The notes below the pieces were generated by a model. It ran no database searches. It saw only the letters and a list, made by a program, of their open reading frames with translations, and was not told the DNA's origin. A stretch of 64,000 bases of DNA, taken from contig JAFGLW010000010.1 in the NCBI GenBank assembly GCA_016927905.1, forward strand, positions 1-64,000, in the 5' to 3' direction. Source of the DNA: a candidate division CSSED10-310 bacterium. Its GTDB lineage: Bacteria; CSSED10-310; JAFGJC01. The translations under genes and the position numbers were made by a program. Shown piece after piece: positions 55,933 through 63,317 of this stretch. Numbering within the stretch: position 1 is the first letter of the stretch; every line of letters begins with the position of its first letter.

Positions 55933-56913
55933 AAAATGGCAGGCGGAAAAGTGCCCCGGCGCTTCCTCCGCAAGAGATGGCTCCACTTCCCGGCAGATCG
56001 ATTTGTCCTTGCCCACCGGGCATCGTGTGTGAAAACTGCACCCGGAAGGTTTGTGAATTGGGGTGGGAACATCTCCCTCCAGGATAATCCGTTGTTTCTG
56101 ATGGGTCGGATCCGGGACGGGAATGGATGAAAGCAGGGCATTTGTATATGGGTGAAGGGTATGGGAATGGAGATCTTCGGAAGTGGCCAGCTCCACGATC
56201 CTGCCCAGATACATCACAGCGATCCGGTGGCAGAAATGTCTGACCACCGACAGGTCGTGGGCGATGAACAGATAGGTCAGATTCATCCGGTCCTGCAAAT
56301 CCTGGAGAAGATTGATGACCTGGGCCTGGATGGATACATCCAGTGCGCTGACCGGTTCGTCGCAGACAATCAGTCTGGGATTGAGCGCCAGGGCCCGGGC
56401 GATGCCGATGCGCTGCCGCTGCCCTCCGGAAAATTCGTGGGGATACCGGCTGGCATAAGCAGGATTCAGTCCGACGATCTCCAGAAGTTCCCGGACCCGC
56501 CGGGTCAGTTCGCTGCTCCGGCCCATGCGGTGAATGATCAGACCCTCCCCGATGATCTTACCGACGGTCATGCGCGGATTCAAAGATGCATAAGGGTCCT
56601 GGAAAATAATCTGGAGATCACGCCGCCGGATGCGCATCTGGGACCGGGACAACTTCATCAGGTCCTCATCCAGAAACAGCAGCTTCCCTTCATCCGGCTC
56701 AATCAGCCTCAGAATGCAGCGGCCGATGGTTGTCTTCCCGCACCCGGATTCACCCACCAGGCCCAATGCTTCACCCGGACGGATGGCAAACGAGACGTCG
56801 TCAACGGCCTTGACATGCGCGGCGACCTTTGCGAAAAAACCCGACCGGACCGGGAAGTATTTCCTGAGATTCCGGACATCGAGCAGGAATTTGGAGTTTT
56901 CGGGTGCGGTCAT
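55918..56913 (-). CDS. oppF: Oligopeptide/dipeptide ABC transporter ATPase (OppF-like)
   Basis: The 331-residue ATPase has Walker [10 protein letters not shown]-loop [13 protein letters not shown], signature LSGGQ-equivalent FSGGQRQR, Walker [13 protein letters not shown] and the C-terminal oligopeptide-binding extension ([13 protein letters not shown]). ATG 56913 is chosen because it overlaps the oppD stop; the frame continues upstream inside oppD. It energises peptide import with OppD. No permease or binding-protein gene is next to it. Confidence 0.9.
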   Translation of the reverse strand: MTAPENSKFLLDVRNLRKYFPVRSGFFAKVAAHVKAVDDVSFAIRPGEALGLVGESGCGKTTIGRCILRLIEPDEGKLLFLDEDLMKLSRSQMRIRRRDLQIIFQDPYASLNPRMTVGKIIGEGLIIHRMGRSSELTRRVRELLEIVGLNPAYASRYPHEFSGGQRQRIGIARALALNPRLIVCDEPVSALDVSIQAQVINLLQDLQDRMNLTYLFIAHDLSVVRHFCHRIAVMYLGRIVELATSEDLHSHTLHPYTNALLSSIPVPDPTHQKQRIILEGDVPTPIHKPSGCSFHTRCPVGKDKSICREVEPSLAEEAPGHFSACHFSGQI

Positions 56914-57890
56914 TGGAACAGCACACAGCGGACATGGTGTCCGGGGGAGGGTTGGGACAGGAACATCCGTTCCGAGTCCCGGCATTCCGGTCTGGCCAGG
57001 GAACATCTGGGGGCGAACGCGCACCCGGGCGGCAGATCTGCCAGGTCCGGAACCGCGCCGTCGATGGTCTGAAGGCGACCCCGGCCGGATGTGTTTTCCG
57101 AGCGCATCCGGGGAACCGACCGCAGCAAACCCTGGGTATATGGGTGTAGTGGCTCGGCGAACAGGGATTCTACCGGAGCGGATTCGACGATCCTGCCCGC
57201 ATACATCACGGCCACCCGGTCCGCAACTTCCGCCACCACGCCCAGGTCATGGGTGATCAGGAGCATGGACAGGTTGAAATCGTCTTTCAGATGCCGGAGC
57301 AGATCCAGGATCTGTGCCTGGATGGTCACATCCAGCGCGGTGGTCGGTTCATCGGCGATCAGGAGATCCGGGTTGCAGGAAATGGCCATGGCGATCATCA
57401 CCCGCTGCCGCATCCCGCCGGACATCTGATGGGGATACTCCCGGATCCTCTTGAACGGATCCGGGATGGACACGGCGTTCAGCATCTCCACCGCCTGTTT
57501 CCAGGCTTCCTTCTTGCCGACACCTTTGTGCAATATGATGGTTTCGGCGATCTGGTCGCCCACGGTGAAAACGGGATTCAAAGAAGTCATGGGTTCCTGG
57601 AAGATCATGGAGATTTCCCTGCCGCGGACTTTACGCATTTCCTTCTCCGGGAGATTCAGAAGATTGCGGTTCTTGAAGATGATTTCCCGGCCGGTGACAC
57701 TGCCCGGAGGTTCAGGGATCAGACGCATGACGGACAGGCTTGTGACGCTTTTTCCGCAGCCGGATTCCCCCACCAGGCCGACCGTTTCCCGGATATGGAT
57801 GTCCAGATCCAGATTGTCGACCGCCTTGATGGTGCCTTCTTCCGTATGGAAACGGGTCGTCAGTCCGCGGATGCTCAGAAGGGGGGTCAT
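56910..57890 (-). CDS. oppD: Oligopeptide/dipeptide ABC transporter ATPase (OppD-like)
   Basis: The 326-residue ATPase has Walker [10 protein letters not shown]-loop [13 protein letters not shown], signature MSGGMRQR, Walker [13 protein letters not shown] and the C-terminal Cys-containing extension ([15 protein letters not shown]) that in relatives can bind an iron-sulfur cluster. Upstream is a divergent coiled-coil gene, so the membrane components must be encoded elsewhere. Confidence 0.9.
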   Translation of the reverse strand: MTPLLSIRGLTTRFHTEEGTIKAVDNLDLDIHIRETVGLVGESGCGKSVTSLSVMRLIPEPPGSVTGREIIFKNRNLLNLPEKEMRKVRGREISMIFQEPMTSLNPVFTVGDQIAETIILHKGVGKKEAWKQAVEMLNAVSIPDPFKRIREYPHQMSGGMRQRVMIAMAISCNPDLLIADEPTTALDVTIQAQILDLLRHLKDDFNLSMLLITHDLGVVAEVADRVAVMYAGRIVESAPVESLFAEPLHPYTQGLLRSVPRMRSENTSGRGRLQTIDGAVPDLADLPPGCAFAPRCSLARPECRDSERMFLSQPSPGHHVRCVLFQ

Positions 57891-58013
57891 GGACGGGTGA
57901 ACGGACAGGCTGTGCCTGAAGAAGTTGACCGTTCGAAAACCGGGTATTCCATTGCGAACCCAACGCTACCGGAATTGCACAGGGCTGTCAAGGAACACTC
58001 CGTGACTTTGATA

Positions 58014-58042
58014 TTGACACAAAGCCGCGTGGCTGTTAGCAT
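58014..58042 (+). promoter_or_regulatory. Predicted sigma70-type promoter for the coiled-coil gene
   Basis: TTGACA (58014-58019) and TAGCAT (58037-58042) are separated by 17 bases. The expected start of transcription is about 30 bases before GTG 58081, leaving room for AAGGAGAAGG. This is one of the best promoter matches in the window. Confidence 0.6.
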
Positions 58043-58080
58043 AAATGAACGATCAGCCCGTGTCGTCAAGGAGAAGGACA

Positions 58081-58653
58081 GTGTTGGAAAACAACCAGAA
58101 AACCAGTAGCGGTTTCAAGGGAAAAATGCGGAATTTCAGCGATGAAGTGTTCCGTAATTATCTGATCATGCGTCTGAGATGGAAGATTTCCGCGCTGGAA
58201 AGACAGCGCGCATCGGAGATCCAGGATCTGGGGAACCGAGTGTTCCGCCTGTTCAAACGGAAGGAATTGAAGGTGCCGGGAGCCGAATCGTTGATGAGAA
58301 CCATCGAGGACCTGGAAGCGAAGATCGAAGTTCAGGAGGAGAAACTCCGGGAAGTCATCATTCGGGCGGATGTGCCGCGTCAGATTCCCGAGAAAACAGC
58401 CGGCGAATCCGGGAAAAAGGATGCACCCGCGGCGGAGGGCAAACCAGAACCGGCGGTTTCGGAAAAAAAGTCCGCGAAACCGGAAAGCGGAGCGGACACG
58501 GCGGTCAAGGTGGCGATCCGGGAAATTCATAAGACGGCAAAACCCGATGCGGAAACGAATACGAAGAAAAAACCGGATATATCCCGGAAACCGGAAACAG
58601 GAGAAAAATCCGGTAAAAAGCTTGACAAACCAGTCGATCCGGACGATAAGTAG
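58081..58653 (+). CDS. Charged coiled-coil protein of unknown function
   Basis: GTG 58081 follows AAGGAGAAGG, whereas ATG 58045 overlaps the promoter. The 190-residue protein has a helical N-terminal half (about 15-100, with a heptad-like stretch MRTIEDLEAKIEVQEEKL) and a disordered C-terminal half rich in Lys, Glu, Pro and Ala. It has no signal peptide. The N-terminus faintly resembles the phasin/polyhydroxyalkanoate-associated style of helical proteins, but no family was recognised. Confidence 0.7.
   Translation: MLENNQKTSSGFKGKMRNFSDEVFRNYLIMRLRWKISALERQRASEIQDLGNRVFRLFKRKELKVPGAESLMRTIEDLEAKIEVQEEKLREVIIRADVPRQIPEKTAGESGKKDAPAAEGKPEPAVSEKKSAKPESGADTAVKVAIREIHKTAKPDAETNTKKKPDISRKPETGEKSGKKLDKPVDPDDK
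58622..58650 (+). promoter_or_regulatory. Possible tRNA promoter
   Basis: TTGACA (58622-58627) and GATAAG (58645-58650) are 17 bases apart, 42 bases before the tRNA-Ala gene. It lies within the last codons of the upstream gene. The -10 match is only moderate. Confidence 0.35.
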
Positions 58654-58692
58654 CAGGCGTTGTCCCCCTCAGCGGGGAGGAAGATGTACCGA

Positions 58693-58764
58693 GGGGCTGT
58701 GGCGCAGTGGGAGCGCATTTGACTGGCAGTCAAAGGGCCGAGGGTTCGAATCCCTCCAGCTCCA
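58693..58764 (+). tRNA. tRNA-Ala(GGC)
   Basis: The acceptor stem GGGGCTG (58693-58699) pairs with CAGCTCC (58757-58763) and has discriminator A at 58764. The third pair is G3-U70, the alanine identity element. The anticodon loop is CTGGCAG (58723-58729) with anticodon GGC at 58725-58727, closed by TTTGA/TCAAA. The T arm reads AGGGTTCGAATCCCT. CCA is not encoded. The sequence content changes right after this gene, so its 3' end is the likely attachment site of the downstream element. Confidence 0.95.
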
Positions 58765-58813
58765 TATAATAAACAAAGGGTATTGCGAAGATTTATAAAA
58801 TGTCGAATCGATC

Positions 58814-58850
58814 CCGGGCTAATGCCGGGCTAAGGTGATTAGTTTTTTTA
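58814..58850 (+). terminator. Direct repeat and possible terminator after tRNA-Ala
   Basis: CCGGGCTAA occurs at 58814-58822 and again at 58825-58833. A CCCGG/CCGGG stem and a weak CTAA/TTAG stem are followed by seven T residues (58843-58849). It may end the tRNA transcript. The direct repeat could alternatively be a recombinase arm site of the neighbouring element. Confidence 0.35.
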
Positions 58851-58865
58851 TTAGAATTTCACTTC

Positions 58866-59591
58866 TTATTCGAGAGGTTCGTTAAGTATGATGTTTATTA
58901 ATCCACAGAATCCCAAAACATCACCGATTTTTTCTTTAAGATTTTTTCTGTCAGAATAATATTCATCGGCACAAATTATCAGAATTCCCCAATTCAGATT
59001 GAATGATGTATCGATTCCGGAAAAAATAATACAAAGCGTCTTTTTTTCTTCGTATGTTAGTGTTCTCCAATCATATCCATTCGCAATGCCCTGCTCTAAT
59101 CTTCTCGCAATACGTTCATCTCTAGTTTCGGAGCGATCTTCGTATCTATATGGTTTTGGTGTCGCCTTATAAGGCATCTCGTGATCCGGCATTCTTATTG
59201 TGTTAGGATAAACAACACGGCATACAGTGGGACTCGGATATGGCGTAAAGGTGTAAATCGGACAAGGCGTGTTGGTTGGCACGGGCTCTAATCTGACCAC
59301 AAGTTCAAAATCGTTTTGAATGTCAAAGATTTGATCATATTGAACATATCCATTAAGGCTTGCCCTCACTCTATGGTATCCCTTTTCTGAATCAAACAGT
59401 TCACCTTTTCCGTTGATGTAGTAATCATCAAAATAAAAGTCTGCCATATGCGGGAAACATTTAATTCTGATTTCTACTATTTTTGGGTCCGGGGTTGGCG
59501 AAGAAACCTCTCTTTTTTGATGAACAGATGAAATGCAAGACATAAAACACGCGGGAAGAACTATAATTATATATCTGATTAAAGTTTGCAT
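58866..59591 (-). CDS. Lipoprotein with PEGA domain
   Basis: The 241-residue protein has a lipoprotein signal ending FMSC (Cys19) and then a PEGA domain (about 40-103, with HRVRASLNGYVQYDQIFDI), a surface-associated beta-sandwich. A short Pro/Thr/Cys linker follows (about 105-125, PTNTPCPIYTFTPYPSPTVC). The C-terminal 110 residues have no recognised family. The gene is clearly more AT-rich than genes before the tRNA and uses A/T-ending codons, which points to transfer. It lies between the tRNA and the mobile-element genes and is probably cargo. Confidence 0.7.
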   Translation of the reverse strand: MQTLIRYIIIVLPACFMSCISSVHQKREVSSPTPDPKIVEIRIKCFPHMADFYFDDYYINGKGELFDSEKGYHRVRASLNGYVQYDQIFDIQNDFELVVRLEPVPTNTPCPIYTFTPYPSPTVCRVVYPNTIRMPDHEMPYKATPKPYRYEDRSETRDERIARRLEQGIANGYDWRTLTYEEKKTLCIIFSGIDTSFNLNWGILIICADEYYSDRKNLKEKIGDVLGFCGLINIILNEPLE

Positions 59592-59829
59592 CGTGATACT
59601 CCTGGCCGATTTTTATTATTACTGCATGGTTCGATATTGGCCGTCAAGGTTTAGTGCTCTAATTGCATGAGACAATGCCGGCTTTCAGTCAAGCGGACAA
59701 AATCGGACATACAGGCGCAACCAGACACATTCACACACACATTAACGGGCTTTTGCTGGCAACGCGGCGCGACTATACACTTGACAAGTCCGGAAATATC
59801 TGTATAATTGCCATCATGGAGGGCTTGCG
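59592..59829. other. Intergenic region of the probable element
   Basis: This 238-base gap separates the lipoprotein gene from the first HTH gene. It contains the strong promoter at 59781-59808 and nothing else recognisable. An antisense open frame across it overlaps the HTH gene and is taken as chance. Confidence 0.5.
59781..59808 (+). promoter_or_regulatory. Strong predicted promoter for the HTH gene group
   Basis: Perfect TTGACA (59781-59786) and perfect TATAAT (59803-59808) are separated by 16 bases, about 20 bases ahead of the first HTH start codon. It should drive the four short genes that follow. Confidence 0.7.
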
Positions 59830-60282
59830 ATGAAGACCTACACAGTAAAAGATGTCCAGGAAATAACGGGATTCGGTCCCGAAAAGATACGCCGGGCGCT
59901 TCGGTCGGGCGAATTGAAAGCCGCGAAGCCAGGCGGTCAATACCGCATTTCCGAACATGACTTGAATGAATGGTATATCCGGAACGGGGGCGGATCCCTT
60001 TTCGGGAACGATGCGCGCGAAACGGAACCGCGTGGGCGCACCGGCGCGTCCGGATCCGCCGGACCCGTTCGAAGGGTTCAAGCATTTATCGCAAGGCGCG
60101 CGCTTGTGTTGGAGCCGGGCAAGTCGTTTAACGCATTCGGAACGCTGCCGATCCCGGGCGTCGAAGGCGGAACGCTGTTTATCGATTTATTCGCGACGGA
60201 TGGAGACGAAAGCTTCATCATCATGGACGGCGTAAAATACATTCTTCCGGACATATCCCGGGGGCCGGGTTCCGGAAAATAA
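59830..60282 (+). CDS. Excisionase/MerR-type helix-turn-helix DNA-binding protein
   Basis: The 150-residue protein has an N-terminal winged HTH of the excisionase family (YTVKDVQEITGFGPEKIRRA, then GGQYRISEHDLNEW) and a C-terminal half of unknown family. GGAGGG precedes the ATG. Such proteins direct integrase or replication in mobile elements. It is the first of four short genes with short gaps or ATGA overlaps. Confidence 0.78.
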   Translation: MKTYTVKDVQEITGFGPEKIRRALRSGELKAAKPGGQYRISEHDLNEWYIRNGGGSLFGNDARETEPRGRTGASGSAGPVRRVQAFIARRALVLEPGKSFNAFGTLPIPGVEGGTLFIDLFATDGDESFIIMDGVKYILPDISRGPGSGK

Positions 60283-60347
60283 TTTCGTATCTGAGCAGGC
60301 GACCCCAAGAAGCGGTCGCGGGAAAAACACAATCGGGAGGTGAAATC

Positions 60348-60647
60348 ATGACGGAAAAACTGAAACAGTTCGAAGTAATCTTGACCCATTCAGACGTGCA
60401 AAGTTTATCGGTCAGGCGTCTTTCGTTTTTGCTTGAAAGCGTCGCGGATGCCTGGGATAGGATCGATCCCGCGCCGGTCAATGCACGTCAGAAGCGCGCC
60501 TCTGAATCGATCGGGCACGGCCTCGCAATGATGCGCGAGATTATCGAAGACATGGAAAAGCAGGGCATCGAATCCACTTCCGCATATCGCGAATTGAATT
60601 CGATCCTTCGAAGCGAACCGGACGCGCCGGCCGCTGTTTTTGCATGA
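60348..60647 (+). CDS. Small helical protein of unknown function
   Basis: The 99-residue protein is predicted mostly helical and acidic, without signal peptide or known motif. GGGAGGTG lies before ATG 60348. Its stop overlaps the next start (ATGA), so it is coupled with two HTH proteins and belongs to the mobile element. Confidence 0.65.
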   Translation: MTEKLKQFEVILTHSDVQSLSVRRLSFLLESVADAWDRIDPAPVNARQKRASESIGHGLAMMREIIEDMEKQGIESTSAYRELNSILRSEPDAPAAVFA

Positions 60648-60877
60648 GCGGTTCACCGGATCGGATCGAAGCGGATCCCAGCGCGCGCGATTATCTCACC
60701 GTCAAAGAGGTTGCGAGTCTGTTTCTTGTCAGTGAGCGAACGATTCGGGATCAAATACGTCTGGGCAAGTTCACGCTATCGGACGGTCGGCGCGTCGTTC
60801 AAAAGGTCGGTCAAGCGCACCGTTTCGACCGTGCGCTATTCGAAGAATACCGGAAGGGGTTGTTTTTGAGAACATGA
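60644..60877 (+). CDS. Excisionase-type helix-turn-helix protein
   Basis: The 77-residue protein has an HTH_17-type domain over most of its length (YLTVKEVASLFLVSERTIRD, then the wing with HRFDRALFEEY). It overlaps the genes on both sides by four bases. It is a probable excision or replication control protein of the element. Confidence 0.78.
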   Translation: MSGSPDRIEADPSARDYLTVKEVASLFLVSERTIRDQIRLGKFTLSDGRRVVQKVGQAHRFDRALFEEYRKGLFLRT

Positions 60878-61206
60878 GAGAACCGCTTCTAACGGTAAAC
60901 GACGTTGCAAGAACGCTCTCGCTAAGCGCGTCGGCGGTTCGCGAGATGGCGGCGCGCGGTGAAATACCGATGTTCAAGATCGGGAGGCTGTGGCGAATGC
61001 GGCGCGCCACCCTTGAGTTTTATATCGGGCGAATCGAGCGCGCTTCACCTTCGCAGGATACGGGCGCGCGGATCCAGGATTTCGACTTACACGGCCAGGC
61101 GCGCGCGTGCCGCTTGCGCGAGAATTCGGACCCGGCGGCGAAAAGTCATCCAATGAGAGACGGTGTGTTCATTCGGTTGCCGGCGCGCGATTCCAGGGAG
61201 AGGTAG
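60874..61206 (+). CDS. Excisionase-type helix-turn-helix protein
   Basis: The 110-residue protein begins with an HTH_17 domain (LLTVNDVARTLSLSASAVRE, then IGRLWRMRRATLEFYI) and has a basic tail with no family. It overlaps the preceding HTH gene by four bases. Three excisionase-type proteins in a row is unusual. Confidence 0.75.
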   Translation: MREPLLTVNDVARTLSLSASAVREMAARGEIPMFKIGRLWRMRRATLEFYIGRIERASPSQDTGARIQDFDLHGQARACRLRENSDPAAKSHPMRDGVFIRLPARDSRER

Positions 61207-61399
61207 GCGAAAAACAGGATGCACTATTTTATGACATCGGCAGGCATCAAGTAATCCCGACAAGAACACTCTGAATTTGTAGGATCGTTTTTAACGCCTT
61301 TTACGTTCTGGCAAGGTGAACTTATCCCGGAATCATCTTCACGGTTTCAGGCGACGGAAACCAGCCGACCTCCGGATGGATATCGATTCGGCTTCAAGA
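61207..61399. other. Gap between convergent gene groups
   Basis: This 193-base gap lies between the last HTH gene (plus strand) and the DUF5681-like gene (minus strand). I see no gene, clear terminator or repeat in it. Confidence 0.5.
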
Positions 61400-61759
61400 T
61401 CACCCTTGCCGGCAGGAAGGCCCTCCAACGGGTTCGGCCACTATCAGAATGGGGATCGGCGCCGCTTGGTCTGGATCCTCTGAGATTTCAACCTTATTCG
61501 GTACTTTGCCATAAGCGATTTCAAGAAAGTCTTTCTGAGTCTTCGGGTTCTCTGCCATGTCTCGCAATATCTGATTTACACGCCGGATCTTGTCATCCTT
61601 ATTGACGGGATCCTCTATCAATTCGAGCGCGATTTTTTGCGCCATTTGCCGGAGCTGGTCAAAAGACTTGGGGCGCCCTTTTCTATTTATCCGTGGATCC
61701 CCGGGCCTGAATGTCCCGGGCTTTCGTTCCTGTTTGGTTCCTGTGTTACTGGATGGCAT
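61400..61759 (-). CDS. DUF5681-like small protein, phage/mobile-element type
   Basis: The 119-residue protein has an N-terminal segment GTFRPGDPRINRKGRPKSFD resembling the DUF5681 signature (KPGQSGNPKGRPKG) found in phage and integrative elements, often near terminase genes. The rest is helical. GGAGGG precedes the ATG. Its exact role is unknown. Confidence 0.6.
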   Translation of the reverse strand: MPSSNTGTKQERKPGTFRPGDPRINRKGRPKSFDQLRQMAQKIALELIEDPVNKDDKIRRVNQILRDMAENPKTQKDFLEIAYGKVPNKVEISEDPDQAAPIPILIVAEPVGGPSCRQG

Positions 61760-61881
61760 GACTTAACCCTCCATTTCGGTTTCAGGTTATCAGAACGCCG
61801 GGGGATAGTCGAGTATTTCTGTCTGGCATTTTACCGGTTGCCCTATATCGCCGTTTTGAAGGTGCATTTTTCGCCATGTCA

Positions 61882-61992
61882 AGGGGCAGGGCAAACGCCT
61901 ACACATATATAGGCGTTTTGCCCCTTGCCCTAAGACATCTGACGGGAAGGGCAATTGCCCCAATTTTGCCCTAACCTTGCCCCTTGCCCTAA
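61882..61992. repeat. Iteron-like repeat cluster beside the RepA-like gene
   Basis: TTGCCCCTTGCCCTAA occurs at 61918-61933 and 61977-61992, with a third partial copy TTGCCCTAA at 61966-61974. GGGCAATTGCCC at 61949-61960 is a perfect palindrome of the same core, and 61888-61894 carries it inverted. A near-perfect hairpin (GGCAAACGCCTA/TAGGCGTTTTGCC, 61889-61923) lies at the left. Such repeats next to a replication ATPase gene suggest an origin or a Rep binding region. Confidence 0.65.
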
Positions 61993-63317
61993 ATCGGTTC
62001 ATTCGAGTCTTCTTTCGGCGGATCGGCGGCTGCATACCCCAGGGTGTAGTTATCGGTTTCACGGTTGATCCGTACCAGGTTTGCATCTCTCATTTGTTTG
62101 ATTCGAGTCCTGGCTGTCCGTTCTGATACTGCTTCAATGTTCATGATCCGATCCTGCAAGTCTGTATGTCGAAGTTCATCATGGTTTCCCATTGCATCCA
62201 GGGCAAGGCGTTTCAATTCTTCGAATTTCGCACCCCGCTTGACGGCGCTCTTGCTGGAAATTGACTTGAACATTCCAACTGTTTTATCGAATTCGAACCG
62301 TGCCCCGTCATTTTCGCTGATAGGTTTACCGCGCGCGGTTTTAGTCCATACGGTAAAGATTTCCTCCGGTGATTTTTTGAACGATAGCACTGTTTCGCTT
62401 TTTCTTTCCGCTTGGCTGCCCAGGTGTCCCCGTATTTTGGAATCACTCCCGGGGTTGTAATGCAAAACTCCGCATATCGGCGCCTTAATTTCTTCAGACA
62501 TCGCCATCAACTTGCGTATCAATTCGAACGACTCTTCCGCGTCGTTTGGGTCTTTTATCAGGTCTGCATATCCGTCAATAAAGATTGCTCTTATCCCGCC
62601 GTGTTCGCGTTCCATTCGAATGGGAAAGCACCAAAGTGTAGCCAAAATCAAACCTGGCTCATATCCTCTGAGATTGTAGGCATGAAACCAATCCGGACGC
62701 TTATCAACGCGCGCGCGCCTCATGGCCAAAGTCAACATATTGAATGAATCCCTCCGGCTTTGTTCGCAGTCAATGTAAATCACGGCTTTCTGTTCTGGGT
62801 TTCTGAAACAGAATCCCAACGTATCGCGGGCGTCCGGATCCGGCGCAAGAGAAGATGCAAGAATCGCTGCGATTCCTTGACTTTTACCGCTTTTCGGCAA
62901 TCCGGAAAACGTGATGATGTTGCCCGGGTGTGCAATAGGAATTTTATTCAATAGAATTGTAGCGGGCAGGTGTTCGGGGGGGTTGTTCGGATCGAATCGG
63001 CATTCTTGCAGATCCGCCCAAGATATCCCTGCACCCCTGCCTTTTTTCATTTCCGCTTCAAGTGTAGCAAGCGCGTTTTTCGGATCGCCTTTCTGAAGGA
63101 AATCGATAATCACCTTTATGGTTTCATCTGATATTTTACAGACTTTTGAACCGTCGATATCATCGGATCCAGCGGGATCTTCGGTATTGTCAATAGGTGG
63201 TTCGGTTTCGGCATCAATCGCTTTTATGAAACCGTCAACCGGGGGATCCTCTACGACACTGGTTGTATCGCCGCCGCCTATATAATCATCCCAAGCTAAT
63301 TCTTTACCCTGACTCAT
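61989..63317 (-). CDS. RepA-like RecA-fold ATPase (replication helicase type) of a mobile element
   Basis: The 442-residue protein has a RecA/RepA-type core with Walker A GLPKSGKS and Walker B IRAIFIDGYADLI, a Q-like segment (VLHYNPGSDSKIRGHLGSQA) and a C-terminal winged-helix segment (EAVSERTARTRIKQMRDANL). This layout fits RSF1010 RepA-like or RadA-like ATPases used in plasmid and element replication. Its start overlaps the stop of the primase gene (ATGA). The iteron-like repeats lie directly at its 3' end. Confidence 0.78.
   Translation of the reverse strand: MSQGKELAWDDYIGGGDTTSVVEDPPVDGFIKAIDAETEPPIDNTEDPAGSDDIDGSKVCKISDETIKVIIDFLQKGDPKNALATLEAEMKKGRGAGISWADLQECRFDPNNPPEHLPATILLNKIPIAHPGNIITFSGLPKSGKSQGIAAILASSLAPDPDARDTLGFCFRNPEQKAVIYIDCEQSRRDSFNMLTLAMRRARVDKRPDWFHAYNLRGYEPGLILATLWCFPIRMEREHGGIRAIFIDGYADLIKDPNDAEESFELIRKLMAMSEEIKAPICGVLHYNPGSDSKIRGHLGSQAERKSETVLSFKKSPEEIFTVWTKTARGKPISENDGARFEFDKTVGMFKSISSKSAVKRGAKFEELKRLALDAMGNHDELRHTDLQDRIMNIEAVSERTARTRIKQMRDANLVRINRETDNYTLGYAAADPPKEDSNEPI

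Noticed and set aside
59651..60085. Antisense frame across the promoter and first HTH gene
   Set aside because: It covers a strong forward promoter and a clear HTH gene, and its own sequence shows no family.
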